A stretch of DNA of 64,000 nt from Aeromonas australiensis (lineage in GTDB: Bacteria; Pseudomonadota; Gammaproteobacteria; Enterobacterales; Aeromonadaceae). How positions within the stretch are numbered: position 1 is the first letter of the stretch; each line of letters begins with the position of its first letter. Location of the stretch: assembly GCF_000819725.1 (NCBI RefSeq), contig NZ_CDDH01000015.1, positions 1-64,000 of the forward strand, in the 5' to 3' direction. A program made the position numbers and the translations under genes. Below the pieces are notes generated by a model that saw only the letters and a list, made by a program, of their open reading frames with translations, did not search any database and was not told the origin of the DNA. This document shows positions 45,309 to 55,278 of this stretch, piece after piece.

Positions 45309-46154
45309 TCAGGGGGTCACAGACTGGGCGGCAAAGCGTGCGATGATGGGGTTGTGATCCGAACTGTCGGTGGCCGGTGAACTCACCTCGACCAGGTCCA
45401 GATTGCGGTAGTAGAGGTGATCCAGCGGCCGACCAAAAGCGGTGCGACGTAAATCAGGCACCGGCAGCGCCTCCTGCAGACCCAGTTCGTCCACCAATTT
45501 GCTTAACCAGAACTGGCGCTTGTCGCTCCAGGTGTTGAAATCACCGGCCAAAATAACCGGCCCCTGATGGCGGCGCACCAGCGCAGTCAAATCGTTGAGC
45601 TGCTCGCGAAAGGTAGCCATCCCCAGCTCGAAGTTGACCGAGTGGATATTGATCACCATCAGTCCGTCAGGATCCCCCTGCAGCGGATAGAGGCTTACCA
45701 AGCCGGATTTGGGGATGCGTAGCAAGGGCTCGGGAGAGCGCACGCCACAGACGAACGCCTGCGGGGTCTTGGCCACCGTCATCACCCCGAACGACACACC
45801 GCCCTGGGTGAAGGCTTGCAGCTGTTGCCACTGGAAATCACCGGCGCGCAGCCAGTCGAGCATCTCGGGACGGGTGGCCGACTCTTGCAGCAACACCAGA
45901 TCCTGCCCCTTGGCATAACTGTCCATCCCTTCACGCCAGTTCTTGCGCTGGCCCTTGTAGAGATTCCACACCGTCACCCCGAACTCCCGGGGCAGCGCCG
46001 TGGTCGCCAACGCTACCAGCGGCGGACGCTGGCAGTCGAGTCCCGGCACAATCCCTTGAGCCGTGACCAGATGGTTCTGATCCGGCACCTCAAAACAGCC
46101 TACCAACCCCAGGGTCAGCAGGGAGGTGCCAAGAATGCGATAACTATTTTTCAT
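45309..46154 (-). CDS. Endonuclease/exonuclease/phosphatase-family lipoprotein (YafD-like)
   Basis: The 281-aa protein has a lipobox LGLVGC (Cys20) and so may be membrane-anchored. The EEP-fold motifs are visible: VWNLYKG (metal-binding Asn), LLQES (Glu), NIHSVNF, LAGDFNTW (Asp, Asn) and the C-terminal SSDHNPI (Asp-His). Substrate may be a nucleic acid, phospholipid head group or other phosphodiester; sequence does not decide. No strong ribosome site precedes ATG 46154. Confidence 0.85.
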   Translation of the reverse strand: MKNSYRILGTSLLTLGLVGCFEVPDQNHLVTAQGIVPGLDCQRPPLVALATTALPREFGVTVWNLYKGQRKNWREGMDSYAKGQDLVLLQESATRPEMLDWLRAGDFQWQQLQAFTQGGVSFGVMTVAKTPQAFVCGVRSPEPLLRIPKSGLVSLYPLQGDPDGLMVINIHSVNFELGMATFREQLNDLTALVRRHQGPVILAGDFNTWSDKRQFWLSKLVDELGLQEALPVPDLRRTAFGRPLDHLYYRNLDLVEVSSPATDSSDHNPIIARFAAQSVTP

Positions 46155-46259
46155 CGGCTAAACCGCCCGCCTTTACTTTTTGTTGCGACCATCACAAACG
46201 TCATCCACGCCGACTAAGCTGATAGTCCCTGTTCCACCCAACCAGAAGGACCTTGTCTC

Positions 46260-46484
46260 ATGGCGAAAGAACTTCGGTACAACGTGACGTTTTATGATCA
46301 ACAAGGAAATTGTCATCAAGTGGAGCTGGCCACCGTCTATCAGATAAGACGGGACCCTCAATGCGATCTCTGCCTGTTTGACACCCTGCAATATGTGGGC
46401 TCGGAAGAGATGCTGGAACGCATGATACGGCAAAAAACCGGGCTTGAGCAGGAAATATCCATCATCAATGCCCGGCTGATTTAA
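46260..46484 (+). CDS. Hypothetical protein, 74 aa
   Basis: I do not recognise a family. The protein starts with a beta-rich part (LRYNVTFYDQQGNCHQVELATVYQI), has CxxC-like cysteines (PQCDLCLFD) and ends in a helix (MLERMIRQKTGLEQEISII). AAGGA lies 10 bases before ATG 46260. It lies between two minus-strand genes and its stop abuts the yciA stop. Good codon use suggests it is real. Confidence 0.6.
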   Translation: MAKELRYNVTFYDQQGNCHQVELATVYQIRRDPQCDLCLFDTLQYVGSEEMLERMIRQKTGLEQEISIINARLI

Positions 46485-46886
46485 TCAGGCACTCAGCGGC
46501 ACCGGGCGGGATTTGCCCTGTTCGTCGATGGCGACATAGGTGAAGATCCCCTCGGTCACACAGTAACGCTGGGCGTCGTTTTCCCGCAGTACCGGCTTGA
46601 CCCACACCTCCAGCTTGAGCTTCATGGAGCTGCGGCCGATCTTCATACAGCGGCCGTAGCAGCAGACCACATCGCCCACCTTGACCGGACTGTGAAACGT
46701 CATGCCTTCGACGGATACGGTACAAATACGTCCTTTTGCCAGCTCCTTGGCCATAATGCCCCCACCTATATCCATCTGGGACATGATCCAGCCACCAAAT
46801 ATGTCGCCATTGGGGTTGGTATCGGCTGGCATTGCCAGGGTTCTCAGCAACAACTCCCCATCGGGGTGACGTTTTGTATCTACCAT
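46485..46886 (-). CDS. yciA: Acyl-CoA thioesterase YciA
   Basis: The 133-aa hot-dog-fold enzyme closely resembles E. coli YciA: LRTLAMPADTNPNGDIFGGWIMSQMDIGGG, with the catalytic Asp in NGDIFGG, then VEGMTFHSPVKVGDVVCCY. It hydrolyses acyl-CoA to free CoA in the cytoplasm. ATG 46886 or the adjacent ATG 46889 are both possible; GAGG is 8 or 5 bases upstream. Confidence 0.94.
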   Translation of the reverse strand: MVDTKRHPDGELLLRTLAMPADTNPNGDIFGGWIMSQMDIGGGIMAKELAKGRICTVSVEGMTFHSPVKVGDVVCCYGRCMKIGRSSMKLKLEVWVKPVLRENDAQRYCVTEGIFTYVAIDEQGKSRPVPLSA

Positions 46887-46948
46887 CATTACCGCCTCTC
46901 TCTCATGGATGGCGGCATGATAGGGGGCGATCACCCCCTTGGCAAACC

Positions 46949-47767
46949 TCAATTGCCCGAGGCGGCGAGCTCGGCAAACCAGTGGGCCGGATCGGGCCAG
47001 CGATAGTTGAATCCCATCTGCTGGCAGATCAGCTGACCGTCGATAGGCTGAAATTCACCTGCAGGCTCGATAAAGACCGGTACCGGCAGCCCCTGCTGGC
47101 GCGCCGCAAAGGGGTAAAACTGCTCGCGGCGCGGATGCACAGGCGCGCTCAGGTTGAACACATCCCCGTCCTTGCCCCGCTCCAGCAACAAGATGCAGGC
47201 CGCCACCACATCGTCCAGATGAACCAGATTGACCGACTGGGCGCCACCATCCAGCGTCTTGCCCGCGAGGAAACGGCCGGGGTGGCGATCCGGGCCATAA
47301 AGGCCGGAGGGGCGCACTATCATCACCACCTCGAAACCGGCCGCCAGCACCGCTTGCTCCGCCGCCAGCATCCGCTCACCACGGGCATGGCGCGGTTTGG
47401 GCTGTTCGCCCTCTTCTTGACCCGCGCCCCACACCGAGGTGGCGCTGACAAACATCACCCGTCGGGTGCCGTACGCTTTGGCAAGTTGACAGGCCTTTGC
47501 CACCGCCTGCGGATAGTCATCGGTCTTGCTGGGCGGTACGCAGATCACCAGACTCTCGCAGGGGATGGGCCATGCATCCGACATATGGGCAGAAATCGTC
47601 AGCGGATAGGCAGCGATCCCCTCCCCCTGCAGACGGGCCGCCTTCTCGGTGCTGCTGACCGTGACAGCTACCTGCTTGCCTGCCGCCAGCAGGGCCCGCG
47701 CCAGCGGCAGCCCGAGCCACCCCGCCCCCAGAATGCCGATCGTTCCGGCGAAATGTTGTTCTGTCAT
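46949..47767 (-). CDS. YeeZ-like NAD(P)-dependent SDR/epimerase family protein
   Basis: The 272-aa Rossmann protein starts with GTIGILGAGWLGLPLARALLAAG (dinucleotide loop GxGxxG). FVSATSVWG replaces the usual catalytic Ser region, and RPSGLYGPDRHPG and VNLVHLDDVVAA are conserved. The catalytic YxxxK of classical SDRs is not evident, so catalysis is uncertain. It ends 60 bases before yciA and is probably co-transcribed with it. Confidence 0.85.
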   Translation of the reverse strand: MTEQHFAGTIGILGAGWLGLPLARALLAAGKQVAVTVSSTEKAARLQGEGIAAYPLTISAHMSDAWPIPCESLVICVPPSKTDDYPQAVAKACQLAKAYGTRRVMFVSATSVWGAGQEEGEQPKPRHARGERMLAAEQAVLAAGFEVVMIVRPSGLYGPDRHPGRFLAGKTLDGGAQSVNLVHLDDVVAACILLLERGKDGDVFNLSAPVHPRREQFYPFAARQQGLPVPVFIEPAGEFQPIDGQLICQQMGFNYRWPDPAHWFAELAASGN

Positions 47768-47843
47768 CGTCCCTTCTCCTGCTTGGCGCTATGTGCTCCG
47801 CAGCTTACCTGCCTTGGAGGGAAAAGAAAGCCTAGACCGGAAG

Positions 47844-48057
47844 CTAGAGTGTATGGAAATGGCTGGCCTCGCGGGTGGCCATCTCCTCGTAGGTGGCCCG
47901 CTTCTGCCGCGTCACTTGTTGCGCCACCTGCATCAGCCGCTCGGCCTCTTAATAGATAGATCTTGGCTTCGCCCGATAACGGCTCTTCTCTTGGCGATTT
48001 GTCGTGGTCAACCAAATAGCGAACCCAAAATAACAAAGTGAATGCGTTATGGCTCAT
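47844..48057 (-). pseudogene. Frameshifted small ORF (about 70 codons), unknown family
   Basis: Starting at ATG 48057, inside the stop region of the preceding gene, the frame runs AFTLLFWVRYLVDHDKS...GEAKIYLL and then leaves frame. Removing one A of the AA at the shift point (about 47949-47950) joins it to a frame reading EAERLMQVAQQVTRQ...HFHTL and a stop at 47844. The downstream part has convincing protein-like composition and no start of its own. I do not recognise the family. It could be a decayed gene, a sequencing error or a frameshift allele. Confidence 0.45.
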
Positions 48058-48799
48058 AAACCCCGGAGCGTGACTCCAGCAGCATCTTGTCCAGCTGGCC
48101 GCTCGCTTTCAATTTGGCGAGCCCGCGGTTAAAGGTCTTGATCAGGGCCTCGGCGTCCTCTCGCTTGCGGCTGATCAGCAGGTGCCCTTCGACTGTCATC
48201 ACAGGTTTGGCATGAGTAGTGAAGAGATCGACCGTGCTGGGTGGGTAGAACTGACGCAGGGAGTAGTAGCCGACATCGATGTTCTCCAGGGTCAGGTCGG
48301 CACGGCCGGAGAGCAACAGATCAAAGCTCTGGCTCAGCCGGGTGACGAACTGCACCTGCAGTGGCACCAGTTCGATGGCCTTAAAGAAATCTGCATTGTA
48401 GGTATAGCCACTGACCGCAGCCAGCTTGCGATCCGCCAGATCCTGATAGCCACGCCATTCCAGCGGATCTGACTTGAGATAGAACCAGACGTAAGTTTCG
48501 CTCAGGATGGGATCGCTGTAGAGATGGGTTTTACGCCGCTCGCTCGACTCATACCAGTGGACAGTGCCATCCACCACCCCCTCTTCCGACAGGCGAAAGG
48601 CCCGCTTCCATGGCAAGAACCTGTAGGTGACGCTCACCCCTTCACTCTTGAACGCCTCGCTCACCACGTGGGGGATCAGCCCCTGATATTTCAACTTCTC
48701 GGAGCAGTAAGGGGGATACTCTCCCGTGGTCAGGGTCAGTTCCTGCGCCCAGAGCCCGTGGCAAAAAAGGCTCCCCGCCAGCAACCAGCTTATTTTCAT
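48047..48799 (-). CDS. Periplasmic substrate-binding protein, family 3 type
   Basis: The 250-aa protein has a signal peptide ending near LWAQ (residue about 19) and the fold of amino-acid-type binding proteins (LTLTTGEYPPYCSE, GLIPHVVSEAFKSEG, RFLPWKRAFRL). No ABC permease or ATPase is nearby. ATG 48799 starts the signal peptide; the longer frame from 48844 is rejected. It is a paralogue of the protein at 62095. Confidence 0.83.
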   Translation of the reverse strand: MKISWLLAGSLFCHGLWAQELTLTTGEYPPYCSEKLKYQGLIPHVVSEAFKSEGVSVTYRFLPWKRAFRLSEEGVVDGTVHWYESSERRKTHLYSDPILSETYVWFYLKSDPLEWRGYQDLADRKLAAVSGYTYNADFFKAIELVPLQVQFVTRLSQSFDLLLSGRADLTLENIDVGYYSLRQFYPPSTVDLFTTHAKPVMTVEGHLLISRKREDAEALIKTFNRGLAKLKASGQLDKMLLESRSGVYEP

Positions 48800-48925
48800 C
48801 CCGATGCCCTCTTGCTCTGTTTTCCCAACTATAGACCGCCCCATTGAAAAGATTGCCGGATTGCCGGGGAACCGTTATGTTCCCCCCTTTTCCAGGCAAA
48901 CGCGCCGCGTCACAAGGATACGAAG

Positions 48926-50728
48926 ATGCCCAGGCTAGACAGCATTCACCTCTACCCCATCAAATCGACTGCAGGTATGCCGCTGGCTCGCGCCCGCGTG
49001 ACCGAAGAGGGACTGGCAGGGGATCGCCGCTACATGGTGGTCAAACCGGACGGCACCTTTATCACCGCCCGTACCCATCCCCAGCTGCAACAGGTCGTGG
49101 CCACCCCCATCGAAGGAGGCTTGCAACTGCGCTATCCGGGCTTTGAACCGCTCACCCTGCAAGAGGTCGACTTCAGCCGCGCCCCGCAAGCTACCGGAGT
49201 CTGGAGCGACCGTTTCACCGCCCTGCACACCGACCCCAAAGCCGATGGCTGGCTAAGCCGGGTGGCAGGGGAGACGGTGCAACTGCTCTGGCTGGGTGAA
49301 ACCTCTGATCGCTTTCGCGAGAAGACCGGCACCCGGGTCAGCTTTGCCGACGGTTATCCGCTGCTGCTGATAAGCCAGGCCTCCCTTGAGGATCTCAACC
49401 TGCGCTCCGATGCGCTGCACCAGATGAGCCAGTTCCGCACCAATCTGGTGGCAAGCAACACCCAGCCCTTCGAGGAGGACAGCTGGGTACGCATCCGCAT
49501 CGGCGAGGTGGAATTCAAGGTGGTCAAGCCCTGCAGCCGCTGCATCATGACCACGGTGGAAGCGGGCACCGATCGTTTCAACGCACTGAAAGAGCCGCTG
49601 GCCACCCTCACCCGCTACCGCCGTGGCGAGGATGGCGAGGTCTACTTCGGCCAGAACCTGATCGCCCTGAACGAGGGGTGGATTGAGGCTGGCAGCGAGA
49701 TCGAGGTGCTGGAGCGCACCCGTCCTGTGGTCTATCCCGCCGCCGCACCGAAGAAGCGCGAGCTGGTCTGCGTGGCCCGCGAACCGCTGGCGCGGGACCT
49801 GGAGACCTTCTGGTTCGAAGCCGCCGATGGCGAGCCCCTGCCCGACTACCTGCCGGGCCAGCATCTGCCCATCAGTCTCGATATCAAACACGAGCGGGTT
49901 CAGCGGCGCTATACCCTGAGCTCCACGCCGGATCAGCCGGAGCGTTACAGCATCAGCGTCAAGAAGGTGGAAGGTGGCAGCATCTCCCACTGGCTGCACC
50001 AGCAGTTGCAGGTGGGCGACCGGCTGCTGGCCGTCAACCCCGCTGGCGAGTTTCACTTAGGGTCCGAGCGCAACCTCCTGTTGCTATCGGCAGGCTCCGG
50101 CGTCACCCCCATGCTGGCGATAGCCCGCACCCTGGCGCTGCGTGGCGAACTGGGTGATGTTCACTTTATGCACCTGTGCCGCAGCGAGGCGGATATTCCC
50201 GCCGCCAGCGAGCTGCACGCCATGACGCAGCAGGGGATGACCCTCACCCTGATCCTGAGCCAGCCGGACAATCACTGGCAGGGGCTGCAAGGGCGACTCA
50301 ATGATGAGCATCTGCAACTGATCAAAGGGCTGGCCGAAAAAGAGGTCTTTATCTGCGGCCCCCACGGCTTTATGGCCGATGCGGCAGCGAAAGTGGCGGC
50401 CCTCGGCGTTCCGGCCGCACGGATCAAACAGGAGAGTTTTGGCGGCGCCATTCTCTCGGTGGCCCGCCCCCATCAGGCGGTGCAACTGCGCATCGGCGCC
50501 CAAACCTTTACCGGCAACAATCAGGGCACAGTGCTGGATCAGGCCAACAAGCAGGGGGTTGAGCTGCCCTGGAGCTGCCGCGCCGGCATCTGCGGCAGTT
50601 GCAAACAGACGCTGCTCTCGGGCGAGGTGGATCACCCCGACGCCCCCGCCATCACTGCCGCCGAACGGGCCGAAGGCAAGATCCTCACCTGCTGCGCCGT
50701 GCCGCTCACCGACCTGAAGATCTTATGA
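48926..50728 (+). CDS. MOSC / flavin reductase / 2Fe-2S ferredoxin fusion oxidoreductase
   Basis: The 600-aa protein has a MOSC N-terminal beta-barrel (about 1-110), MOSC domain (about 115-265; VKPCSRCIMTTVEAGTD supplies the Mo-cofactor cysteine region), FAD-binding domain (about 275-375; RRYTLSSTP), NAD-binding domain (about 380-490; LLSAGSGVTPMLAI) and a plant-type ferredoxin domain with cluster cysteines 551, 556, 559 and one near 592 (CRAGICGSC...TCC). This suggests NAD(P)H to FAD to 2Fe-2S to molybdenum cofactor electron flow, like YcbX plus its reductase in one chain. Confidence 0.9.
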   Translation: MPRLDSIHLYPIKSTAGMPLARARVTEEGLAGDRRYMVVKPDGTFITARTHPQLQQVVATPIEGGLQLRYPGFEPLTLQEVDFSRAPQATGVWSDRFTALHTDPKADGWLSRVAGETVQLLWLGETSDRFREKTGTRVSFADGYPLLLISQASLEDLNLRSDALHQMSQFRTNLVASNTQPFEEDSWVRIRIGEVEFKVVKPCSRCIMTTVEAGTDRFNALKEPLATLTRYRRGEDGEVYFGQNLIALNEGWIEAGSEIEVLERTRPVVYPAAAPKKRELVCVAREPLARDLETFWFEAADGEPLPDYLPGQHLPISLDIKHERVQRRYTLSSTPDQPERYSISVKKVEGGSISHWLHQQLQVGDRLLAVNPAGEFHLGSERNLLLLSAGSGVTPMLAIARTLALRGELGDVHFMHLCRSEADIPAASELHAMTQQGMTLTLILSQPDNHWQGLQGRLNDEHLQLIKGLAEKEVFICGPHGFMADAAAKVAALGVPAARIKQESFGGAILSVARPHQAVQLRIGAQTFTGNNQGTVLDQANKQGVELPWSCRAGICGSCKQTLLSGEVDHPDAPAITAAERAEGKILTCCAVPLTDLKIL

Positions 50729-50763
50729 TCAACTGAACGGTCCGGGTTAACTCACGCCAGCCC

Positions 50764-50796
50764 AGATGTCCGGAGTCAATTCTCCGGACATCTTTT
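50764..50796 (+). terminator. Terminator of the MOSC-oxidoreductase gene
   Basis: AGATGTCCGGAG / CTCCGGACATCT, a perfect 12-bp stem with six-base loop and TTT tail. Confidence 0.85.
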
Positions 50797-50950
50797 GCCA
50801 CCCCTGTTCGCCCGATTCTCCGTTTATTTGTCCCCATCGCCTTCGTCGGTGAATTTACCTTCCTATACTCTCAGAGCAAAAAGCCTTGCCAGCCATTGAC
50901 TTGGCAATGGGCCAAAAGACGCTCCCTGATGAGAATAAGGACGCTCCACC

Positions 50951-52663
50951 ATGGAACAGAACAAACCTGCCTTTCAGCTCAATCTGCTGCTATCCGTCAT
51001 CACCCTGATCCTGCTGTCGCTGGTGTTTTTCGCCTATAGCTGGGCCGGAAAACATTTGGAAGAGAGCTATCGGCAACAATATGTCTCCTACTTGCTGGCC
51101 GATGAACTGCGCCAATCCTCCGATGATCTGACACGACTCGGGCGCACCTACGTCATCACCAAGGATCCAGCCTATGAGCAGCAGTACATGCGGATCCTGG
51201 CCATTCGCAACGGCGAACAACCCAGGCCAGATGGCTACAACCGTATCTACTGGGACTTTGTCGCCGCCAACGGCCAGAATCCTCGCCCCGACAGCAATAT
51301 TCGCCGCGGCCTGATCGACCTGATGAAGGATGCCGGTTTCACTGACGGTGAGCTCGCCAAACTGAACGAGGCCAAAAATAACTCGGATGCCCTGGTCAAC
51401 ACCGAGGTCGCCGCCTTCAAGCTGGTACAGCAGAGCGATGGCGACCCGGTTGCCAACCAGCAAAAGGCCATCGCCATGATGCATGACAAGGCCTATCACC
51501 AGAACAAGGGGCGCATCATGTCCCCCATCGATGACTTCTACGTCATGATGGAGCAGCGCAACCAGGAAGCGGTCGAGAGCGCCATCGCCAATACCAACAT
51601 GCTGCGCTATCTCTTTATCGCCCTCGGTCTGCTGTTGATGTTCTTCCTCTGGCGCACCTACCGCTCCCTGCTCGATCTGGTGGGCACCTCGGTCGAACAG
51701 TTGAAGCAGGACCTGTACCGGATGGCGGAAGGGGACTTTGCCCACCCCATCAAGGTACCGCAAGGGGCAAAAGAGAGTCTGATAGGTCTGCTAGGCAGCA
51801 TGCAGACCACCCTCAAGGGGATCATTGGCAAGGTCTCTCACTCCAGTGAAGAGCTATCAAGCTCAGCCGACAGCATCGCCCAGATCGCCGAGCAGACCGC
51901 CCAATTTGCCACCGATCAGCAAACCAGCACCCAAACCATGGCCGCCGCCATCGAGGAGCTGGTGGTGAGCATCAGTCACCTCTCCGACAACGCCAGCCAT
52001 GCCGATGAGTTGAGCAAGGTCTCGGCCAATACTCTGCAGGAGGGCTCAGGGGTCATTAAAGAGACCCTCGACAGCATAGAGAATATCTCCACCACGGTGG
52101 GGGATGCGGCGTCCACCATCTCCGAGCTCAACGGCCATACCCAGCAGATTTCGGAGATCATCGCGGTTATTCGCGGCATCGCCGACCAGACCAACCTGCT
52201 GGCGCTTAACGCCGCCATCGAGGCGGCGCGGGCCGGTGAGCAGGGTCGCGGCTTTGCGGTGGTGGCCGACGAAGTGCGCAATCTGGCCAGTCGCTCGGCT
52301 GCCTCGACCCAGCAGATCACCGGGATGATCAGCAAAATCCAGAGCGGAGCGGATGCTTCCATCCGCAGCATGGAGAACACAGTCAACAATGTCTCCCGCG
52401 GGGTCACCCTGGCCAACCAGACCGGACAGGCCATCGCCAGCATTCAGGATCACGCCTCCAACCTCACCGGCCTGATGGGGGAGATCAGCCACACCCTGCG
52501 CGAGCAGTCCACCGCCGCCAACGAGGTGGTCTCAACCGTCGGCAACATCACCTCCCTCTCCGAACAATCGGGGGATGCCGCCCGCCATGTGTCGCAAGAG
52601 GCGGCCAAGCTCAAGCAGCTGTCCCGGGTGCTGCGCCAGGAGATGGGGTACTTCAAGCTTTAA
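50951..52663 (+). CDS. Methyl-accepting chemotaxis protein
   Basis: The 570-aa receptor has a first membrane segment (about 13-30), periplasmic helical ligand-binding domain (about 35-215), second membrane segment (about 218-236), HAMP region and a cytoplasmic signalling domain. The hairpin tip [32 protein letters not shown] is intact, so it couples to CheA/CheW. No chemotaxis genes are near. The ligand is unknown. Confidence 0.92.
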   Translation: MEQNKPAFQLNLLLSVITLILLSLVFFAYSWAGKHLEESYRQQYVSYLLADELRQSSDDLTRLGRTYVITKDPAYEQQYMRILAIRNGEQPRPDGYNRIYWDFVAANGQNPRPDSNIRRGLIDLMKDAGFTDGELAKLNEAKNNSDALVNTEVAAFKLVQQSDGDPVANQQKAIAMMHDKAYHQNKGRIMSPIDDFYVMMEQRNQEAVESAIANTNMLRYLFIALGLLLMFFLWRTYRSLLDLVGTSVEQLKQDLYRMAEGDFAHPIKVPQGAKESLIGLLGSMQTTLKGIIGKVSHSSEELSSSADSIAQIAEQTAQFATDQQTSTQTMAAAIEELVVSISHLSDNASHADELSKVSANTLQEGSGVIKETLDSIENISTTVGDAASTISELNGHTQQISEIIAVIRGIADQTNLLALNAAIEAARAGEQGRGFAVVADEVRNLASRSAASTQQITGMISKIQSGADASIRSMENTVNNVSRGVTLANQTGQAIASIQDHASNLTGLMGEISHTLREQSTAANEVVSTVGNITSLSEQSGDAARHVSQEAAKLKQLSRVLRQEMGYFKL

Positions 52664-52677
52664 AGACCACTGCAAAG

Positions 52678-52708
52678 CAAAACGGCTGCCTTTGGGCAGC
52701 CGTTTTTT
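52678..52708. terminator. Bidirectional terminator (MCP / htpX)
   Basis: AAAACGGCTGCC and GGCAGCCGTTTT form a 12-bp stem between convergent genes. Confidence 0.85.
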
Positions 52709-52738
52709 ATTCGGGGTTATCCCCAGTTTCAGTATCTA

Positions 52739-53611
52739 TCAACCACGCAGGGCGGCGATACGCTGCTCGATGGGCGGGTGGCTCATAAACAGCTCGCTCA
52801 TGGAGCGTTTGCCGTTGATACCAAAAGCCATCATGGAGCCCTCCATCTGCGGCTCGGCACCGCGGGAGAGTCGCTCGAGGGCGGCAATCATCTTATCGCG
52901 ACCAGCCAGCTTGGCTGCACCGGCATCGGCACGGAATTCGCGCTGACGGCTAAACCACATGACGATGATGGAGGCCAGAATACCGAACAGCATCTCCAGC
53001 ACGAATACGGTCGCCATATAGGCAAGACCGCCGGAGCTGCTGCTCTCTTCCTCGTTGTTGGAGCTGAAGAAGTTGCTGATAACACCGGCCACGATACGGG
53101 CGAAGAACATCACGAAGGTGTTCACTACCCCCTGGATCAGAGTCAGGGTCACCATGTCACCGTTGGCCACGTGGCTCACCTCGTGGGCCAGTACCGCTTC
53201 CGCCTCGTCACGGCTCATGCTGTAGAGCAGGCCGGAAGAGACCGCCACCAGCGAATCATCGCGGCGGGCACCGGTGGCAAAGGCGTTCATCTCGGGGGAG
53301 TCGTAGATCCCCACTTCCGGCATCTTGATCCCCGCTTCACGGGCCTGGCGAGCGACAGTACTCACCAGCCAGTGCTCGGTCTCGTTACGGGGCTGCTCGA
53401 TAACCTGGACGCCATAGCTGCGCTTGGCCATCCACTTGGACATCAGCAAGGAGATAAAAGAGCCACCAAAACCGAACACGGCACAGAACATCAATAGCCC
53501 GGAAATACTCGACTTGTTGATCCCCAGCACCGAGAACAGGATATTGAGTACCACCCCCAGCACCAGCATCACGGCCAGGTTGGTCACCAGGAATAGCATT
53601 ATTCGCTTCAT
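52739..53611 (-). CDS. htpX: Membrane protease HtpX
   Basis: The 290-aa M48 metalloprotease has membrane segments at about 5-25, 35-55, 155-175 and 190-215, and the zinc motif HEVSH followed by Glu in [13 protein letters not shown]. It helps degrade misfolded membrane proteins; in E. coli it is induced through Cpx. Length matches E. coli HtpX (293 aa). The ATG at 53611 is preceded by AAGGAG. Confidence 0.95.
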   Translation of the reverse strand: MKRIMLFLVTNLAVMLVLGVVLNILFSVLGINKSSISGLLMFCAVFGFGGSFISLLMSKWMAKRSYGVQVIEQPRNETEHWLVSTVARQAREAGIKMPEVGIYDSPEMNAFATGARRDDSLVAVSSGLLYSMSRDEAEAVLAHEVSHVANGDMVTLTLIQGVVNTFVMFFARIVAGVISNFFSSNNEEESSSSGGLAYMATVFVLEMLFGILASIIVMWFSRQREFRADAGAAKLAGRDKMIAALERLSRGAEPQMEGSMMAFGINGKRSMSELFMSHPPIEQRIAALRG

Positions 53612-53725
53612 ATAGACTCCTTGTGAAGATAACTGTCACGTCAAGGGAACACCCAGTGGCCCCACCTGAACATGTGAATGATCGCCATTCTAGGGCGATT
53701 CGATGAATGTTCGCTGAATATGCCG

Positions 53726-54403
53726 TTACAGTAGTGGCGAGATATCAAGACGGCCCTGCAAATTGGCCTCCAGTGGATTGTTTATAAAGGGAATTTCTCC
53801 GAGAAATGGCGCTGGCAGCAAGCCCCTCAGGGTGTCCAGATTTTCCTGATAATGGCTCATGGAACCATGTAGCCGATTAATTACCCACCCCGCCACCGGC
53901 AGCTGATCATTGCGAATGGCGGCAAAGGTGAGCAACGCATGGTTGAGGCAGCCCAGCTTGGCCCCCACCACCATGATCACCGCCATGTTCTCCTGCTTGA
54001 CCCAGTCCGACAGCAGATGCTTGCGATCGAGCGGCAAATACCAGCCCCCCGCCCCTTCCACTACCACAAGCTCAGCCCCTGCCTGTTCAATCTTGCGCAA
54101 CCCCTCGCTCAATCCCTGCATGGTGATGGGCTGGCGCGCCTCGCTGGCAGCGATATGGGGGGCAATCGGCGGCTCATAGGCGAACGGATTGACCACCTCG
54201 TAGGGCAGCGGCAGGCTCGCCGCCTCCTGCAACAGGACGGCATCCAGGTTGCGCAGCCCGTCCGGGGTGCGGGCACATCCGGCCGAGACCGGCTTGTAGC
54301 CTGCGCACTTGATCCCCTGTGCGTTGAATTCGCGCAGCAGGGTGCGCGCCACCAGCGTCTTGCCCACATCGGTATCGGTGCCGGTGATAAAGAATGATTT
54401 CAT
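53726..54403 (-). CDS. bioD: Dethiobiotin synthetase
   Basis: The 225-aa enzyme forms the ureido ring of dethiobiotin from DAPA, CO2 and ATP. P-loop GTDTDVGKT (residues about 7-15), YKPVSAGC, and VEGAGGWYLPL are present. ATG 54403 has AGGAGAG upstream; the frame to 54493 overlaps the bioC end and is rejected. It is the last gene of bioBFCD. Confidence 0.95.
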   Translation of the reverse strand: MKSFFITGTDTDVGKTLVARTLLREFNAQGIKCAGYKPVSAGCARTPDGLRNLDAVLLQEAASLPLPYEVVNPFAYEPPIAPHIAASEARQPITMQGLSEGLRKIEQAGAELVVVEGAGGWYLPLDRKHLLSDWVKQENMAVIMVVGAKLGCLNHALLTFAAIRNDQLPVAGWVINRLHGSMSHYQENLDTLRGLLPAPFLGEIPFINNPLEANLQGRLDISPLL

Positions 54404-54462
54404 ACGGTTCTCTCCTTGGCAGGGCCCGTTGACTACCCTGCACACACTGCGATTCCCGGCGC

Positions 54463-55278
54463 TCAGCAAGGCTTGCTGAGGCGGCCGAGGCACACTCGAT
54501 AACTGGCGACCAGCCGGCCATCGGACTGGCGAAACGCCTCATACGCCTGCGCCAGCTGCTGCAATCTGGCGCGACCGCTCAGCCCAGCCGGGGCGGTGCT
54601 CCCCTGATTGTCATTGACCTGATTGGCCCCAATCCCCTTGAGATCGCGCAGCAGCTGCGGCAATTCAAGATAGGCGAGATCCCAGGTGATAGAGCGCAGT
54701 TCGGGATCAGATACCCCGGCACCAGCCAGCGCCTGCTCCAATTGTGGCAGGCTGAGGAAGCGATTGACATGGGCGCGACCATCAAGCTGCTGCCAGGCGG
54801 CTCGCAACTGCCAGAGCGACTCATCGAGCAGGGTCGAGAAAAAGATCTGGCCGCCCGGTTTGACCACCCGCAGCAGCTCGCCGAAAGCCTGGGCCGGACG
54901 CTCGCACCACTGCAACGCCAGACTGGAGAAAACCCAGTCGAACGTGTTATCGGCGAAAGGCAGCTGCTCCGCATCGCCGCACACCAGTCGAGCACTGCTG
55001 CCACGCAAGGCAGCCTGCGCCAGCATACCGGGGGCGAGATCCAGCCCCACCAGCTGGTGACAGCGATTCGCCAGTTGGGGCAAGAAAAAACCGGTGCCGC
55101 AGCCCAGATCCAGTCCGCTCACCGTCAGATCAGTGCCAACCGGCCTGTCTGGCATCCACTCCAGCAACGCCTGACCCACCTCCTGCTGAAAGTGGGCATG
55201 GGCATCGTAGTGACGAGCGGCGGCGCCGAAACGGCGAGCAAGCTGCGCCTTGTCGACCGTTTGAAAACGCTCAGCCAT
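54463..55278 (-). CDS. bioC: Malonyl-ACP O-methyltransferase BioC
   Basis: The 271-aa SAM methyltransferase starts pimeloyl synthesis by methylating malonyl-ACP. SAM motif I is LDLGCGTGFFLPQLA, then GDAEQLPFADNTFDWVFSSLALQWC and GGQIFFSTL. ATG 55278 overlaps the bioF stop by 8 bases. Order bioB-F-C-D matches E. coli. No bioH gene is seen in the window. Confidence 0.95.
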   Translation of the reverse strand: MAERFQTVDKAQLARRFGAAARHYDAHAHFQQEVGQALLEWMPDRPVGTDLTVSGLDLGCGTGFFLPQLANRCHQLVGLDLAPGMLAQAALRGSSARLVCGDAEQLPFADNTFDWVFSSLALQWCERPAQAFGELLRVVKPGGQIFFSTLLDESLWQLRAAWQQLDGRAHVNRFLSLPQLEQALAGAGVSDPELRSITWDLAYLELPQLLRDLKGIGANQVNDNQGSTAPAGLSGRARLQQLAQAYEAFRQSDGRLVASYRVCLGRLSKPC

